64,000 nt of DNA, taken from contig NZ_CP011975.1 in NCBI RefSeq assembly GCF_001047675.1, positions 970,073 through 1,034,072 of the forward strand, in the 5' to 3' direction. Shown piece by piece: positions 10,669 to 20,158 of this stretch (its first letter is position 1; every line of letters starts with the position of its first letter). The translations under genes were made by a program, and so were the position numbers. A model generated the notes under the pieces. The model searched no databases. It saw nothing but the letters and a program-made list of their open reading frames with translations, and was not told where the DNA came from. The stretch is from Yersinia aleksiciae (GTDB lineage: Bacteria; Pseudomonadota; Gammaproteobacteria; Enterobacterales; Enterobacteriaceae).

Positions 10669-13347
10669 ATGTCTGAAAATCATACCGAGCACTCTGAATC
10701 ACGCGCGCTCACGCTGACTATTCCTGAGCAGCCCGCATCACCCAGCACCTATCTTGATGGTGAGCTTAATTGCCCGACACTCAAGCAACGGCTTGAGGCA
10801 TTTCAATTTTGGCTGGCTGAAGCATTCAACGGCGGAATCAGTGCCGAAACATTAATTGCTGCGCGCAGTGATTACATCGATCGTCTGTTGCGACGGTTAT
10901 GGACATTCTACGGCTTTGATGAGGTGCCAGAAACCGCGCTGGTCGCCGTCGGTGGCTATGGCCGTGGCGAACTGCATCCACTGTCAGACATTGATGTGCT
11001 GGTGCTGAGTAGACAGCGCCTGAATGATGAGCATGCTCAGCAAATTGGTCAATTGATAACATTGCTATGGGATCTGAAGCTGGAAGTGGGCCATAGCGTA
11101 CGAACGCTAGAAGAGTGCTTGCTGGAGGGGCTAGCCGACCTCACCGTCGCCACCAATATGATTGAATCTCGCTTGATTTGCGGCGATGTGGCCCTGTTCT
11201 TACAGATGCAAAAACACGTTTTTAGCGATGGATTCTGGCCCTCCCCCCAATTCTTCCATGCCAAGATTGTCGAGCAGCAAGAGCGGCATAAGCGCTACCA
11301 CGGTACTAGCTACAATCTCGAGCCAGACATCAAAAGCAGCCCCGGCGGGTTAAGGGATATCCATACCCTGCTCTGGGTGGCGCGCCGCCATTTTGGTGCC
11401 ACTTCGCTAAGTGAGATGGTTGATTTTGGTTTTCTGACCAAAGCTGAGCGCAATGAACTGATTGAAAGCCAGAGTTTTTTATGGCGCATCCGTTTTGCGC
11501 TGCATCTGGTATTGACCCGTTACGATAACCGCCTGCTATTTGATCGCCAACTGAGCGTTGCCCAACTATTGCAATATCAGGGCGAAGGCAATCAACCGGT
11601 CGAACATATGATGAAAGACTTTTATCGTATGACACGCCGGGTCAGCGAACTGAACAATATGCTGTTGCAGCTGTTTGACGAAGCCATACTGGCACTGGAT
11701 ACCAATGAAAAGCCGCGTCCACTGGATGATGAATTTCAGTTACGTGGTGATCTCATTGATTTGCGTGATGAGAACCTCTTTGTACAGCAGCCCGAAGCGA
11801 TTATGCGCATGTTTTACCTGATGGTGCGCAATCAGGAAATCAAAGGCATCTACTCCACCACAGTGCGCCGCTTGCGTCATGCGCGTCGGCATCTGAAACA
11901 ACCGCTATGTCACATTCCTGAAGCCCGTAAGCTGTTTATGGCCATTTTGCGCCACCCCGGTGCGGTTTCTCGCGCATTACTGCCGATGCACCGCCACAGC
12001 GTGCTGTGGGCCTATATGCCGCAATGGGGCAGCATTGTCGGCCAGATGCAGTTTGACCTGTTTCATGCTTATACCGTTGATGAGCACACGATTCGGGTGC
12101 TCCTTAAGCTCGAAAGTTTCGCCGATGAAAAAACGCGGCCACAGCATCCTTTATGTGTCGAGCTTTATCCACGCCTGCCTCAACCTGAATTACTGCTACT
12201 CGCGGCGCTATTCCACGATATTGCCAAAGGCCGTGGTGGTGACCATTCAATACTGGGCGCTCACGATGTACTGGAGTTTGCTGAGCAACATGGGCTTAAC
12301 TCACGCGAGGCTCAGTTGGTCGCTTGGTTAGTGCGCTGCCATTTATTGATGTCAGTAACAGCCCAGCGCCGAGACATTCAGGACCCGGATGTTATCCAGC
12401 AATTCTCCGCCGAGGTGCAAAGCGAAACTCGCTTGCGCTATTTAGTCAGCCTAACCGTGGCCGATATTTGCGCCACCAATGAAACCCTGTGGAATAGCTG
12501 GAAACAGAGCCTGTTACGCGAACTCTATTTTGCGACAGAGAAACAGCTACGTCGTGGCATGCAAAATAGTCCAGATTTGCGTGAGCGTGTCCGCCACCAT
12601 CGGCTACAGGCCCTAGCGCTGCTGAGGATGGATAATATTGATGAAGAAGCGTTACATCGTATCTGGAGCCGCTGCCGAGCTGATTACTTCCTGCGCCATT
12701 CACCTAATCAATTAGCTTGGCATGCCCGCCATTTACTGGCCCATGACTCCACCAAGCCGCTGGTATTAGTTAGCCATCAGGCAACCCGTGGTGGTACCGA
12801 AATATTCATCTGGAGCCCTGACCGCCCATCGCTATTTGCCGCGGTTGTCGGCGAATTGGATCGCCGCAACCTGAGTGTCCATGACGCACAGATTTTCACC
12901 AACCGTGATGGGATGGCGATGGATACTTTTGTCGTGCTGGAGCCAGATGGCAGCCCACTGGCGCAAGACAGACATCCCATCATCAGTCATGCCTTGGAGC
13001 AGGCCATGACGCAGCCGAACTATCAGCATCCGCGCGTCAGGCGTCTATCACCTAAGCTGCGGCATTTCAGCGTACCGACTGAAACTAACTTTTTGCCGAC
13101 GCATAATGAGCGCCGGACTTATCTAGAGCTGACTGCGCTGGACCAGCCGGGCTTGCTGGCTCGTGTTGGCGAGATCTTTGCCGATTTAGGATTATCGCTA
13201 CATAGCGCACGTATTACGACGATCGGCGAACGGGTGGAGGATCTATTTGTGTTAGCCGACAAAGATCGCCGCGCATTGAGTGTTGAAACGCGCCGTGAAT
13301 TAGCACAACGGTTGACAGATACCCTCAATCCGAACGATAAACTGTGA
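10669..13347 (+). CDS. glnD: Bifunctional uridylyltransferase/uridylyl-removing enzyme GlnD
   Basis: The glutamine sensor of nitrogen control: it uridylylates PII proteins when glutamine is low and removes UMP when it is high. The 892-residue product (E. coli 890) has the nucleotidyltransferase motif [19 protein letters not shown] with catalytic Asp107 and Asp109. A PII-uridylyltransferase helical region follows, then an HD hydrolase domain around [18 protein letters not shown] near residue 515, then two C-terminal ACT domains (around residues 705 and 815) that bind glutamine. It lies between map and dapD as in E. coli. The start 10669 has a C-terminal neighbour terminator upstream, so it has its own promoter. 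Confidence 0.98.
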   Translation: MSENHTEHSESRALTLTIPEQPASPSTYLDGELNCPTLKQRLEAFQFWLAEAFNGGISAETLIAARSDYIDRLLRRLWTFYGFDEVPETALVAVGGYGRGELHPLSDIDVLVLSRQRLNDEHAQQIGQLITLLWDLKLEVGHSVRTLEECLLEGLADLTVATNMIESRLICGDVALFLQMQKHVFSDGFWPSPQFFHAKIVEQQERHKRYHGTSYNLEPDIKSSPGGLRDIHTLLWVARRHFGATSLSEMVDFGFLTKAERNELIESQSFLWRIRFALHLVLTRYDNRLLFDRQLSVAQLLQYQGEGNQPVEHMMKDFYRMTRRVSELNNMLLQLFDEAILALDTNEKPRPLDDEFQLRGDLIDLRDENLFVQQPEAIMRMFYLMVRNQEIKGIYSTTVRRLRHARRHLKQPLCHIPEARKLFMAILRHPGAVSRALLPMHRHSVLWAYMPQWGSIVGQMQFDLFHAYTVDEHTIRVLLKLESFADEKTRPQHPLCVELYPRLPQPELLLLAALFHDIAKGRGGDHSILGAHDVLEFAEQHGLNSREAQLVAWLVRCHLLMSVTAQRRDIQDPDVIQQFSAEVQSETRLRYLVSLTVADICATNETLWNSWKQSLLRELYFATEKQLRRGMQNSPDLRERVRHHRLQALALLRMDNIDEEALHRIWSRCRADYFLRHSPNQLAWHARHLLAHDSTKPLVLVSHQATRGGTEIFIWSPDRPSLFAAVVGELDRRNLSVHDAQIFTNRDGMAMDTFVVLEPDGSPLAQDRHPIISHALEQAMTQPNYQHPRVRRLSPKLRHFSVPTETNFLPTHNERRTYLELTALDQPGLLARVGEIFADLGLSLHSARITTIGERVEDLFVLADKDRRALSVETRRELAQRLTDTLNPNDKL

Positions 13348-13386
13348 TACAAATAACTTTTTAGCCATTAATTTACTTACAACCGC

Positions 13387-13440
13387 TACCCAAATTTATT
13401 GAAGTTGTAGCAAGGCAGCAGCTTCAAATAAAAAGGGTAT
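13387..13440 (+). repeat. Short interspersed palindrome in the glnD-dapD gap
   Basis: An imperfect inverted repeat: TACCC (13387) pairs with GGGTA (13435), and TTGAAGTTGTAGC pairs with a GCAGCAGCTTCAA-like arm around AAGG. Similar TACCC...GGGTA palindromes occur elsewhere in this window (near 57474). Small repeats of this form are common between enterobacterial genes. It may give an RNA hairpin ahead of dapD. Confidence 0.5.
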
Positions 13441-13462
13441 AAATGTTAGGGAAGAGAACAGG

Positions 13463-14287
13463 ATGCAACAACTACAAAACGTGATTGAAACTGCCTTCGA
13501 GCGCCGTGCAGATATTACTCCGGCTAACGTAGACACCGTAACTCGCGAAGCGATTAACCACGTGATTGATCTGCTTGATACTGGCGCACTGCGTGTTGCA
13601 GAAAAAATTGACGGTCAGTGGGTCACTCACCAATGGCTGAAGAAAGCGGTTCTGCTCTCTTTCCGCATCAATGACAACCAAGTCATGGAAGGCGCAGAAA
13701 CCCGCTACTACGATAAAGTGCCAATGAAATTCGCCGGTTATGACGAAGCTCGTTTCCAGCGCGAAGGCTTCCGTGTCGTGCCGCCAGCCACTGTGCGCAA
13801 AGGCGCGTTTATTGCCCGTAATACTGTGCTGATGCCCTCTTATGTGAATATTGGCGCTTTCGTTGATGAAGGCACCATGGTCGACACATGGGCGACTGTG
13901 GGTTCTTGCGCGCAAATTGGTAAGAACGTTCACTTGTCCGGTGGTGTGGGCATTGGCGGCGTACTGGAACCGCTGCAAGCTAACCCAACCATTATCGAAG
14001 ATAACTGCTTTGTTGGTGCACGTTCAGAAGTGGTTGAAGGGGTTATCGTTGAAGAGGGCTCCGTTATCTCCATGGGTGTATTTATTGGTCAAAGCACCCG
14101 TATTTATGATCGCGAAACCGGTGAGATCCACTATGGCCGTGTTCCAGCGGGTTCTGTTGTCGTTTCAGGCAACCTGCCATCGAAAGACGGTAGCTACAGC
14201 CTGTACTGTGCGGTTATCGTGAAGAAAGTTGATGCGAAAACGCGCGGAAAAGTCGGTATTAATGAGTTATTACGTACCATCGACTAA
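13463..14287 (+). CDS. dapD: 2,3,4,5-tetrahydropyridine-2,6-dicarboxylate N-succinyltransferase
   Basis: Fourth step of the succinylase lysine/diaminopimelate pathway, transferring succinyl from succinyl-CoA to tetrahydrodipicolinate. The 274-residue product has exactly the family length. An N-terminal alpha/beta region precedes a left-handed beta helix of hexapeptide repeats from about residue 105 to 220 ([18 protein letters not shown], then [11 protein letters not shown], then [13 protein letters not shown]), the acyl-CoA binding fold. It is preceded by AGAACAGG as ribosome-binding site and followed by a strong terminator. Confidence 0.98.
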   Translation: MQQLQNVIETAFERRADITPANVDTVTREAINHVIDLLDTGALRVAEKIDGQWVTHQWLKKAVLLSFRINDNQVMEGAETRYYDKVPMKFAGYDEARFQREGFRVVPPATVRKGAFIARNTVLMPSYVNIGAFVDEGTMVDTWATVGSCAQIGKNVHLSGGVGIGGVLEPLQANPTIIEDNCFVGARSEVVEGVIVEEGSVISMGVFIGQSTRIYDRETGEIHYGRVPAGSVVVSGNLPSKDGSYSLYCAVIVKKVDAKTRGKVGINELLRTID

Positions 14288-14295
14288 CATTGAAC

Positions 14296-14323
14296 CAGCG
14301 GGCTAACCACCCGCTATTTTTTT
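14296..14323 (+). terminator. Terminator after dapD
   Basis: The arms AGCGGG (14297-14302) and CCCGCT (14310-14315) are followed by A and a seven-T run. It starts 9 bp after the dapD stop. Confidence 0.9.
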
Positions 14324-14438
14324 GCCTTGTTGCTGACTTAATTCAAGGACAAAGAATATCGCCTGCAATCACATATTAAGATGGTATTTACCGTCATAAT
14401 CATAAACTGTGGAATATAAAATATTAAAAGGTGGCGCT

Positions 14439-14828
14439 ATGTATGACAATCTGAAAAGCTTAGGAATCACACAACCAGAAGATGTCGATCGCTATAGCCT
14501 GCGTCAGGAGGCCAATAACGACATTCTGAAAATTTACTTCCGCAAAGATAAAGGCGAGTTTTTTGCCAAGAGTGTGAAATTTAAATACCCACGCCAACGT
14601 AAAACCGTTGTGGCTGATAATGCCGGTCATGGCTACAAAGAGATCAATGAAATTAATCCGAATCTACGTTATGTCATTGATGAGTTAGATCAACTGTGCA
14701 AACGAGATCAGATTGAAGTTGATTTGAAACGTAAAATTCTGGATGACTTGCATCATTTAGAAAGCGTTGTCGCCAATAAGATTTCTGAGATTGAATCCGA
14801 TCTGGAAAAATTAACCAGCGGTCGTTAA
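14439..14828 (+). CDS. yaeH: UPF0325 family protein YaeH
   Basis: A small conserved enterobacterial protein of unknown function, 129 residues here and about 128 in E. coli. It begins [20 protein letters not shown], with no signal peptide or membrane segment, is rich in charged residues, and has a predicted helical C-terminus (residues 85-125, heptad-like [18 protein letters not shown]). I prefer the ATG at 14439, with AAAGGTGG upstream, over the longer frame from 14409. It follows dapD as in E. coli. I do not assign a function. Confidence 0.9.
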   Translation: MYDNLKSLGITQPEDVDRYSLRQEANNDILKIYFRKDKGEFFAKSVKFKYPRQRKTVVADNAGHGYKEINEINPNLRYVIDELDQLCKRDQIEVDLKRKILDDLHHLESVVANKISEIESDLEKLTSGR

Positions 14829-14854
14829 ATCGGGCAGTGGGTATTCAGTTTGGT

Positions 14855-14888
14855 CCGTATTGTGGCGTAACTTGACGCCACAATACGG
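14855..14888 (+). terminator. Long perfect hairpin after yaeH
   Basis: A 14-bp perfect inverted repeat, CCGTATTGTGGCGT (14855-14868) against its complement (14875-14888), with loop AACTTG, followed by TTATATTTT. It lies 27 bp after the yaeH stop and 45 bp from the end of the convergent metalloprotease gene, so it may serve both strands. Confidence 0.7.
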
Positions 14889-14933
14889 TTATATTTTAGC
14901 ACTGACTGAAATACATTAGTCCTGATGTGCCAT

Positions 14934-17900
14934 TTAGCGGTAAGCGGCTACTCCTGCCGATATCTCATTCATCATCCGCACACCATTATTTTTAGCTGTT
15001 CCTATAGCTATGCCGTAATCAGCGCTATAACGATTAGGCGTGGAATAATAATGTGAGTCATTTCCTGCCATGATGGTTGAAAGCAACCCATACCCCTGAT
15101 TGTATGATTCGCTCTCACCACCATGATATATACCCATATTATGACCCAGTTCATGGCGCATAACAGTCGTTCCGCAGTTTGTCGAACCTGTGCCAACCAT
15201 ATTCTTCTCTGAAGGACCTAGCCATGCCAGGCCACAGCCATCTTCAGTACCTTCATAATAAATACCGTCGGCTTTTAAGGTATTCCGCCACCCCTGCACT
15301 TCAAGATCTTCTCGTAACTCATTAAGAGGATGACCCAGTTCACGCCAGTGAGCTTTTGCCGCTACTTGCCGTATGTCAACCGCACGATAGCGAAAATTAG
15401 CACCCGAATTTTCCAGCGCTTTATTTGTCAACGCCAAGCCCTCAGTTAGACGAGCTTCCATCACCTCTTTACCTAAACGATCGGCGGCTTTATCGCTGTA
15501 AAGTAATAACAGATCAATGGTGACTGTTTCTCTGAACCAGAGCCCTTTTCCGTCCACTTTAAATACGACCGTCTCACCATTAAAGACTTTTTCGTTTGTC
15601 TCATCGGCTACGACAGATATATCCCATTCGGCGCTACTGGTAATAATGACTCGGCTACCAGGCTGTTGTGCTGTAGGTAGTCGTAATTCCGGTTGATAAT
15701 TGCCATTAGCTGCATTAATGATCGTTCGTGGCGTGCGTAATTCGGGCACTTTGCCATCAGTAATATCTTGTGCTTGATAAAGGGTGTCCGGTGACTGTAC
15801 TAATTGCCACTTTCCATTTTCAGCAATATAGAAAAAGTCATATTGCTCACCCTTTTGTAGTTTCATTACCCCCGGCTCATTAACATTGTCAGCATTAATA
15901 TACGTCACTGTATCAGTTGACGATTTTAGTGTGATTTTGTCACGATCAGCGGCTTTCTCAGGTAGCTTTATTGTCTCTCGCCAAGAGTTATCAGTAATAG
16001 TCACTAACGTAGTTTGTGAGGTCGGATAAGGTATTTCATCCTGAATATCACCTGCTTCTATCTGTCTTATTGGTGCAGATTCCAACACCCAACGATTAAA
16101 TTTCTCCAAATATTTGAAAACATACTGGTCACCCGATTTTATCGTCGTGGTACTATCATATAACAGATGCTCTGCAGATATTTTTGAATCACTAGCTGCC
16201 ATAGAGCGAATAATAATAAGCGTCCCATCCTTGCCGGTGGATGGAAGCGTAATCTCAGGCACCCAGTCATCATTCTTCATCAAATAATAGGTAATTCTTT
16301 GGGTACTCTCAGAGAGAGTATTGCCGACACTGTTTGGTGTCAGAATATTAACCCCTGTCCCCTCGATATCCCATTGCTGCAAATCTGCATGATATTGGAA
16401 AGTATACTCACTGTCTGCTGTGATTTTCAATGACGTGAATGGGAGATGTAGGTCAGCAACAAAAGTTGCTGATGATTTGATAACAACGATACTTTTATCT
16501 GCCGGTTGCAGTGGCAATATAATATCTTTGGTCCAGTTACCGTCTGAAAGCTCGAATACAATCTCATCATAGCCTGACGGCAATACACCATTTCCCAGCT
16601 TAATCGGTGTGGTAGACAAAGTTTTAGGTATTATCTGCGTTTTTCTGCTTTGACTCTGCCCGTGACTGACAACTTCCTCCTCCTTGCTGTTATCGTCTAA
16701 AGAACTAATATGTACTTGGAAATCTGATATTTCATTACTATCATCTTTATCGCTTACATTAGCGGTTGAGTCCGATGTTTCATCACTATTGTCTGTAACG
16801 CTAATATATCCCATTGAACTCGGTATTTCATTACCCATATTATCTTGCGGTTCAACGGGGATAGAAGTAATCCACCAACCACTAACTTTGCATGTCGTCT
16901 CATACCTGCAAATATACTGCACTCCAGGCTTAATCGTTTTTATATCACTATATCCTATATTGCTATCCGAAATTTTTGAGTCCGAATCAGCTGTAGAAGT
17001 AATAATAATGATCGCGCCAGTTACTGACTTAGCTGGAAGCGTAACTTCATACACCCAATTATCATTATCTATCATAAAATAGGTGAGATTTTTAGGATTA
17101 TCAGGAATAGTACTGCCGGTAATACTGGGTGTCAGATAAGCAACGCTCTCCCCACTGACCTTCCATTTCCGAATATCTGCATGATATTCGAAAAAATACT
17201 CATTATTCGGCTGAAATTGCAAGAACATTGACAGAAGTCTTAGATGGAAGGTCCTCCTTCCAGAATATCGGATAGCAACGATACTTTTATCCGCAGGATC
17301 TTTTGGCAATTCAAGCTCATTAGCCCAATTATCATTTGAAAAATCTATTACAATCTTATTGTAGCCTGAAGGCAACACAACACGATCAAGTGGATCAGGT
17401 CTCATAAACAAAGTTTTAGGTATCAGCTCCGTTTTTCTGCTTTGACTCTGCTCGTGACTGACAACTTCCTCCTCCTTGCTGCTATCGTCTAAAGAGCTAA
17501 TATGTACTTGGGAATCGGGTATTTCATTACTATCATCTTTATCGCTTACATTAGCGGTTGAGTCCGATGTTTCATCACTATTGTCTGTAACGCTAATATT
17601 TCCCATTGAACTCGGCATTTCATTACCCATATTATCTTGCGGTTCGATTGATACAGAATCAATTATCCAACCACTAGCATTGTTTATAGACTGATATCGG
17701 TAAACAGACTGCTCACCGGGTTTAATCGTCTTAGAACCGCCATATAATATATTGCTGCCTGATAATTGTGATTCCTCGCATGCGGTGGAACTAATAATAA
17801 TAACGGCTCCGTCCTCTGCCGTAGCTGGCAACGTAACCTCAGCCACATAGTTGCAATTATTCATCGAATAGTAGGTCAAGCGCTGGGGGTTATCAGGAAT

Positions 17901-18218
17901 AATATTACCGACACTGTTTGGTGTCAGATAATTAATACTTATTATCTTGATACTCCAATCCTGAATGTCTGCATCATACTCAAGTTCATATTGATTACCT
18001 GCCTTAATATCCAATAAGCCGAATGAGCCTTGTAGCTTCGCATCCCAAGTTGCTGAGGAGCGAATAACGACTCTACTTTTATCCGCAGGTTGCTCGGGTA
18101 ATACAATATCGTTAACCCAATTACCATCTGACAGTTCAAATACAATCTCATTATAACGGGAAGGCAGTACACCACCGCCAAGTTGATTAGGCGTGGTAAA
18201 AAAGAAGGAGTTACTCAT
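14934..18218 (-). CDS. Large repeat-containing metzincin (zinc metalloprotease), accessory
   Basis: A 1094-residue protein that I cannot match to a named gene. Residues 1-195, 270-455 and 533-890 consist of about eight related beta-rich units of ~90 residues. Each has an NW or NY, a LP..PADKS segment, a VVIRSSA-like strand and a closing W after a YEYHAD-like strand. Two acidic Ser/Asp-rich linkers (about 191-268 and 455-532) are almost identical. The C-terminal domain, about 899-1094, opens IDLLLLYSDKAADRLG and carries HELGHNMGIYH, with His1022, Glu1023, His1026 and His1032, and a Met-turn at Met1050. This is a complete metzincin active site, most like the reprolysin/peptidyl-Asp endopeptidase-like group as I remember it. 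Cys995 and Cys1015 could pair. No Sec signal peptide or membrane segment is visible. The start is fixed by an in-frame stop 10 codons upstream. The gene is visibly AT-rich compared with its neighbours and interrupts core genes, suggesting acquisition. Substrate and export route are unknown. Confidence 0.85.
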   Translation of the reverse strand: MSNSFFFTTPNQLGGGVLPSRYNEIVFELSDGNWVNDIVLPEQPADKSRVVIRSSATWDAKLQGSFGLLDIKAGNQYELEYDADIQDWSIKIISINYLTPNSVGNIIPDNPQRLTYYSMNNCNYVAEVTLPATAEDGAVIIISSTACEESQLSGSNILYGGSKTIKPGEQSVYRYQSINNASGWIIDSVSIEPQDNMGNEMPSSMGNISVTDNSDETSDSTANVSDKDDSNEIPDSQVHISSLDDSSKEEEVVSHEQSQSRKTELIPKTLFMRPDPLDRVVLPSGYNKIVIDFSNDNWANELELPKDPADKSIVAIRYSGRRTFHLRLLSMFLQFQPNNEYFFEYHADIRKWKVSGESVAYLTPSITGSTIPDNPKNLTYFMIDNDNWVYEVTLPAKSVTGAIIIITSTADSDSKISDSNIGYSDIKTIKPGVQYICRYETTCKVSGWWITSIPVEPQDNMGNEIPSSMGYISVTDNSDETSDSTANVSDKDDSNEISDFQVHISSLDDNSKEEEVVSHGQSQSRKTQIIPKTLSTTPIKLGNGVLPSGYDEIVFELSDGNWTKDIILPLQPADKSIVVIKSSATFVADLHLPFTSLKITADSEYTFQYHADLQQWDIEGTGVNILTPNSVGNTLSESTQRITYYLMKNDDWVPEITLPSTGKDGTLIIIRSMAASDSKISAEHLLYDSTTTIKSGDQYVFKYLEKFNRWVLESAPIRQIEAGDIQDEIPYPTSQTTLVTITDNSWRETIKLPEKAADRDKITLKSSTDTVTYINADNVNEPGVMKLQKGEQYDFFYIAENGKWQLVQSPDTLYQAQDITDGKVPELRTPRTIINAANGNYQPELRLPTAQQPGSRVIITSSAEWDISVVADETNEKVFNGETVVFKVDGKGLWFRETVTIDLLLLYSDKAADRLGKEVMEARLTEGLALTNKALENSGANFRYRAVDIRQVAAKAHWRELGHPLNELREDLEVQGWRNTLKADGIYYEGTEDGCGLAWLGPSEKNMVGTGSTNCGTTVMRHELGHNMGIYHGGESESYNQGYGLLSTIMAGNDSHYYSTPNRYSADYGIAIGTAKNNGVRMMNEISAGVAAYR
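16621..16856 (-). repeat. Intragenic duplication, copy 2 (linker 2 of the metzincin)
   Basis: About 236 bp that match 17413-17648 with only scattered substitutions and no length change, at an offset of 792 bp (exactly 264 codons). It encodes the acidic linker NISVTDNSDETSDSTANVSD-type sequence, residues about 455-532. The flanking domain units are more diverged, so the linker copy is the most recent or best homogenised part. Confidence 0.85.
17413..17648 (-). repeat. Intragenic duplication, copy 1 (linker 1 of the metzincin)
   Basis: Partner of 16621-16856. It encodes residues about 191-268, with the same acidic Ser/Asp-rich linker. The 792-bp period spans two beta units plus one linker, so the gene appears to have grown by tandem duplication of this three-part cassette. 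Confidence 0.85.
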
Positions 18219-18414
18219 AGGTTTTGCGTCTCTTAAACAAATAAATTAAGTCACTGCATTGGCAGCGGCAGCAACTTTACACAGAGGCAATTTATGAGCT
18301 ATTTCTACGAGAACTAATTATGAGAAAAGAAGAAGTATTGAAGATAACAAAGATGTAGCCTCAGTTTTATTATGTGTATTAATGACTAAATCTGAGGCCA
18401 AATAACGATGCTTA

Positions 18415-18864
18415 TTATTGAACTAAACGACCCCACTGCTCTACCCATGGCGCTGAAACAACTTCCGGCTCTGGGTGCTCAATGGCATCAATTTCCAATC
18501 TTTCGCCAATCCGCGTCGCACCCTGCTCTTGTAACAATGCATCGAATGTACGCCCTGCGCCGCAGAAATTATCATAACTGCTGTCGCCCAGAGCAATAAC
18601 GCCATAGCGCAGTTCAGGTTGAAATCCTAGCTGATCGCGCACTGCGACAAAGAGCGGAGCAATACTATCGGGAAAATCGCCCTGCCCGGTCGTCGAAGTG
18701 ACCACCAGCGCATAATGTTGGCGATAATATTGCCAGGCTTCTAAGGTACCCTCGTCGAACACTTTAACTTCGTGGCCCTGCTCTTTCAGTATGTTTTCGG
18801 CCTCTTCTGCCACTAACAACGCGTTACCGTAGACTGTGCCAACAAAAACTCCGATCTGAGCCAT
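18415..18864 (-). CDS. yqcA: Flavodoxin YqcA
   Basis: A short-chain FMN-binding flavodoxin, 149 residues, the same length as E. coli YqcA. The FMN phosphate loop is [10 protein letters not shown] at residues 8-17, the second loop is [12 protein letters not shown] near residue 57, and [14 protein letters not shown] near residue 91 is the third isoalloxazine loop. It differs from the related MioC by context: truC and yqcC lie directly upstream on the same strand, the order yqcC-truC-yqcA known from E. coli. The precise electron partner is not settled. Downstream, 196 bp separate it from the accessory metzincin gene. Confidence 0.92.
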   Translation of the reverse strand: MAQIGVFVGTVYGNALLVAEEAENILKEQGHEVKVFDEGTLEAWQYYRQHYALVVTSTTGQGDFPDSIAPLFVAVRDQLGFQPELRYGVIALGDSSYDNFCGAGRTFDALLQEQGATRIGERLEIDAIEHPEPEVVSAPWVEQWGRLVQ

Positions 18865-18893
18865 ACAATAGATACCCTTTTAGCTAGAAAAAA

Positions 18894-19667
18894 TTATTCA
18901 CTATCCTGACCGTCGGTGGCGGAAAACTCAACCCTTTCAAGATGAGGGGCAATGCCAGACCAACCAAAATGTGACATCAATCCTTGCCAGGATTCATCCC
19001 AACGCGCCGTAAGCGAAAGTGCTTCACCTGTCACCGGATGATTCAGCTTTAAATGGCTAGCGTGTAGCATAAGTCTTGAACAATCAAAATGTTGTGCAAT
19101 ACCACGATTCTGGCGTAAGTCGCCGTGGGTGCTATCGCCAATGATTGGATGGCGGATATGCGCCATATGCCGCCGTAACTGATGCTTACGTCCGGTTTCC
19201 GGTTTCAGCTCCATTAAGCTGAAACGCGCAGTGTCGTAGCGACCAATAGCAACAGGAACTTCCACTTGTGCTAGCGGCTGATAATGAGTGACTGAAGGCT
19301 GCGGAGCCTTATCTGGGCGGGAAAATTTATCAGCAATTTTATCCAGTTCCTCAGTCATTTCATAATCAACCGTTCCCCCCTCCAGCACATATCCACGAAC
19401 TACCGCATGATATGTTTTCTGGATTTGGTGCTGTTCAAATTGCAAAGAGAGCGCACGAGCGACATCGCTGGATAGCGCCATCAACAGCACCCCTGATGTT
19501 GGACGATCCAGGCGGTGCACGGTATAAACATGCTGACCAATCTGGTCGCGCACTGTTTGCATCACAAATAGGGTTTCGTGACTGTCCAGCCAGCTACGAT
19601 GAACCAGCCAACCCGCCGGCTTATTCACCGCAACTATATATTCATCTTGATAGATTATTTCCAGCAT
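18894..19667 (-). CDS. truC: tRNA pseudouridine(65) synthase TruC
   Basis: Converts U65 in the T-arm of certain tRNAs to pseudouridine. The 257-residue product belongs to the RluA-type synthases: the catalytic motif HRLDRPTSGV has Asp54, and the later motifs LKPETGRKHQLRRHMAH and LMLHASHLKLNHPVTG are present. It starts inside the last bases of yqcC (stop and start overlap as TAATG at 19667-19669), indicating translational coupling. It ends 29 bp before yqcA. Confidence 0.95.
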   Translation of the reverse strand: MLEIIYQDEYIVAVNKPAGWLVHRSWLDSHETLFVMQTVRDQIGQHVYTVHRLDRPTSGVLLMALSSDVARALSLQFEQHQIQKTYHAVVRGYVLEGGTVDYEMTEELDKIADKFSRPDKAPQPSVTHYQPLAQVEVPVAIGRYDTARFSLMELKPETGRKHQLRRHMAHIRHPIIGDSTHGDLRQNRGIAQHFDCSRLMLHASHLKLNHPVTGEALSLTARWDESWQGLMSHFGWSGIAPHLERVEFSATDGQDSE

Positions 19668-19999
19668 TAGTTACTTTCTTTATTCAGCAGGTCATCGAGG
19701 CGCCGTAAGTGTATCAGCAGTGCCGTGCAATCGGGTCGGTCATCGCCACTCAACGCCTCTTCAAAATAGGGCGTGATAGCAAAACGGGTTGGCAGTGGGC
19801 CATTCGCTTCCAGCAATGCATACATCCGGGGAATAAGTACCCATTGCAACCACTGCTCCGCATCCATGGTATCGATGCTGAAAGGTTCATTGCTTTCGAA
19901 AGCTTCGGCTTGTGGCGGAACTGTTTGCCAAAGATCAATGGCCCGCATAGCAAGTTCAATATCCTGCAAGCTCTGACGCACTTGATTTTCTGTATTCAT
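19667..19999 (-). CDS. yqcC: YqcC family protein
   Basis: A conserved 110-residue cytoplasmic protein of unknown function (DUF446 type). It begins MNTENQVRQSLQDIELAMRA, with the conserved segments EQWLQWVLIPRMYALLE near residue 50 and ITPYFEEAL near residue 78. I use the ATG at 19999, which has GAGAG 8 nt upstream; the frame is open to 20017 but without a ribosome-binding site. It overlaps truC by one base. csrB lies upstream, the same arrangement as in E. coli. Confidence 0.9.
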   Translation of the reverse strand: MNTENQVRQSLQDIELAMRAIDLWQTVPPQAEAFESNEPFSIDTMDAEQWLQWVLIPRMYALLEANGPLPTRFAITPYFEEALSGDDRPDCTALLIHLRRLDDLLNKESN

Positions 20000-20127
20000 G
20001 ATTATGCTCTCAACCAAAAAAAAGCCATTTACCGGGCTGATTCAACGGCGGCAAAGCATACCACTGAAGCAGGCTATGCCCAAGTTCACACCATAGATAA
20101 CCGCTGCAACTTATGCAAAATGCAGAT

Positions 20128-20158
20128 AAAAAAAGGGGTACTGTTTTACCAGTACCCC
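20128..20158 (-). terminator. csrB terminator
   Basis: On the minus strand GGGGTACTG (20150-20158) pairs with CAGTACCCC (20135-20143) across a 6-nt loop, followed by seven Ts (20128-20134). Confidence 0.93.

Noticed and set aside
14934..18218. StcE/dictomallein (M66) secreted protease
   Set aside because: The zinc motif and IDLLLLYSDKA region look more like reprolysin/peptidyl-Asp endopeptidase-type domains, and there is no signal peptide. The exact family remains open.
18415..18864. MioC instead of YqcA for the flavodoxin
   Set aside because: The truC-yqcC neighbours and sequence details such as [11 protein letters not shown] match YqcA; mioC would be expected next to oriC/asnC.
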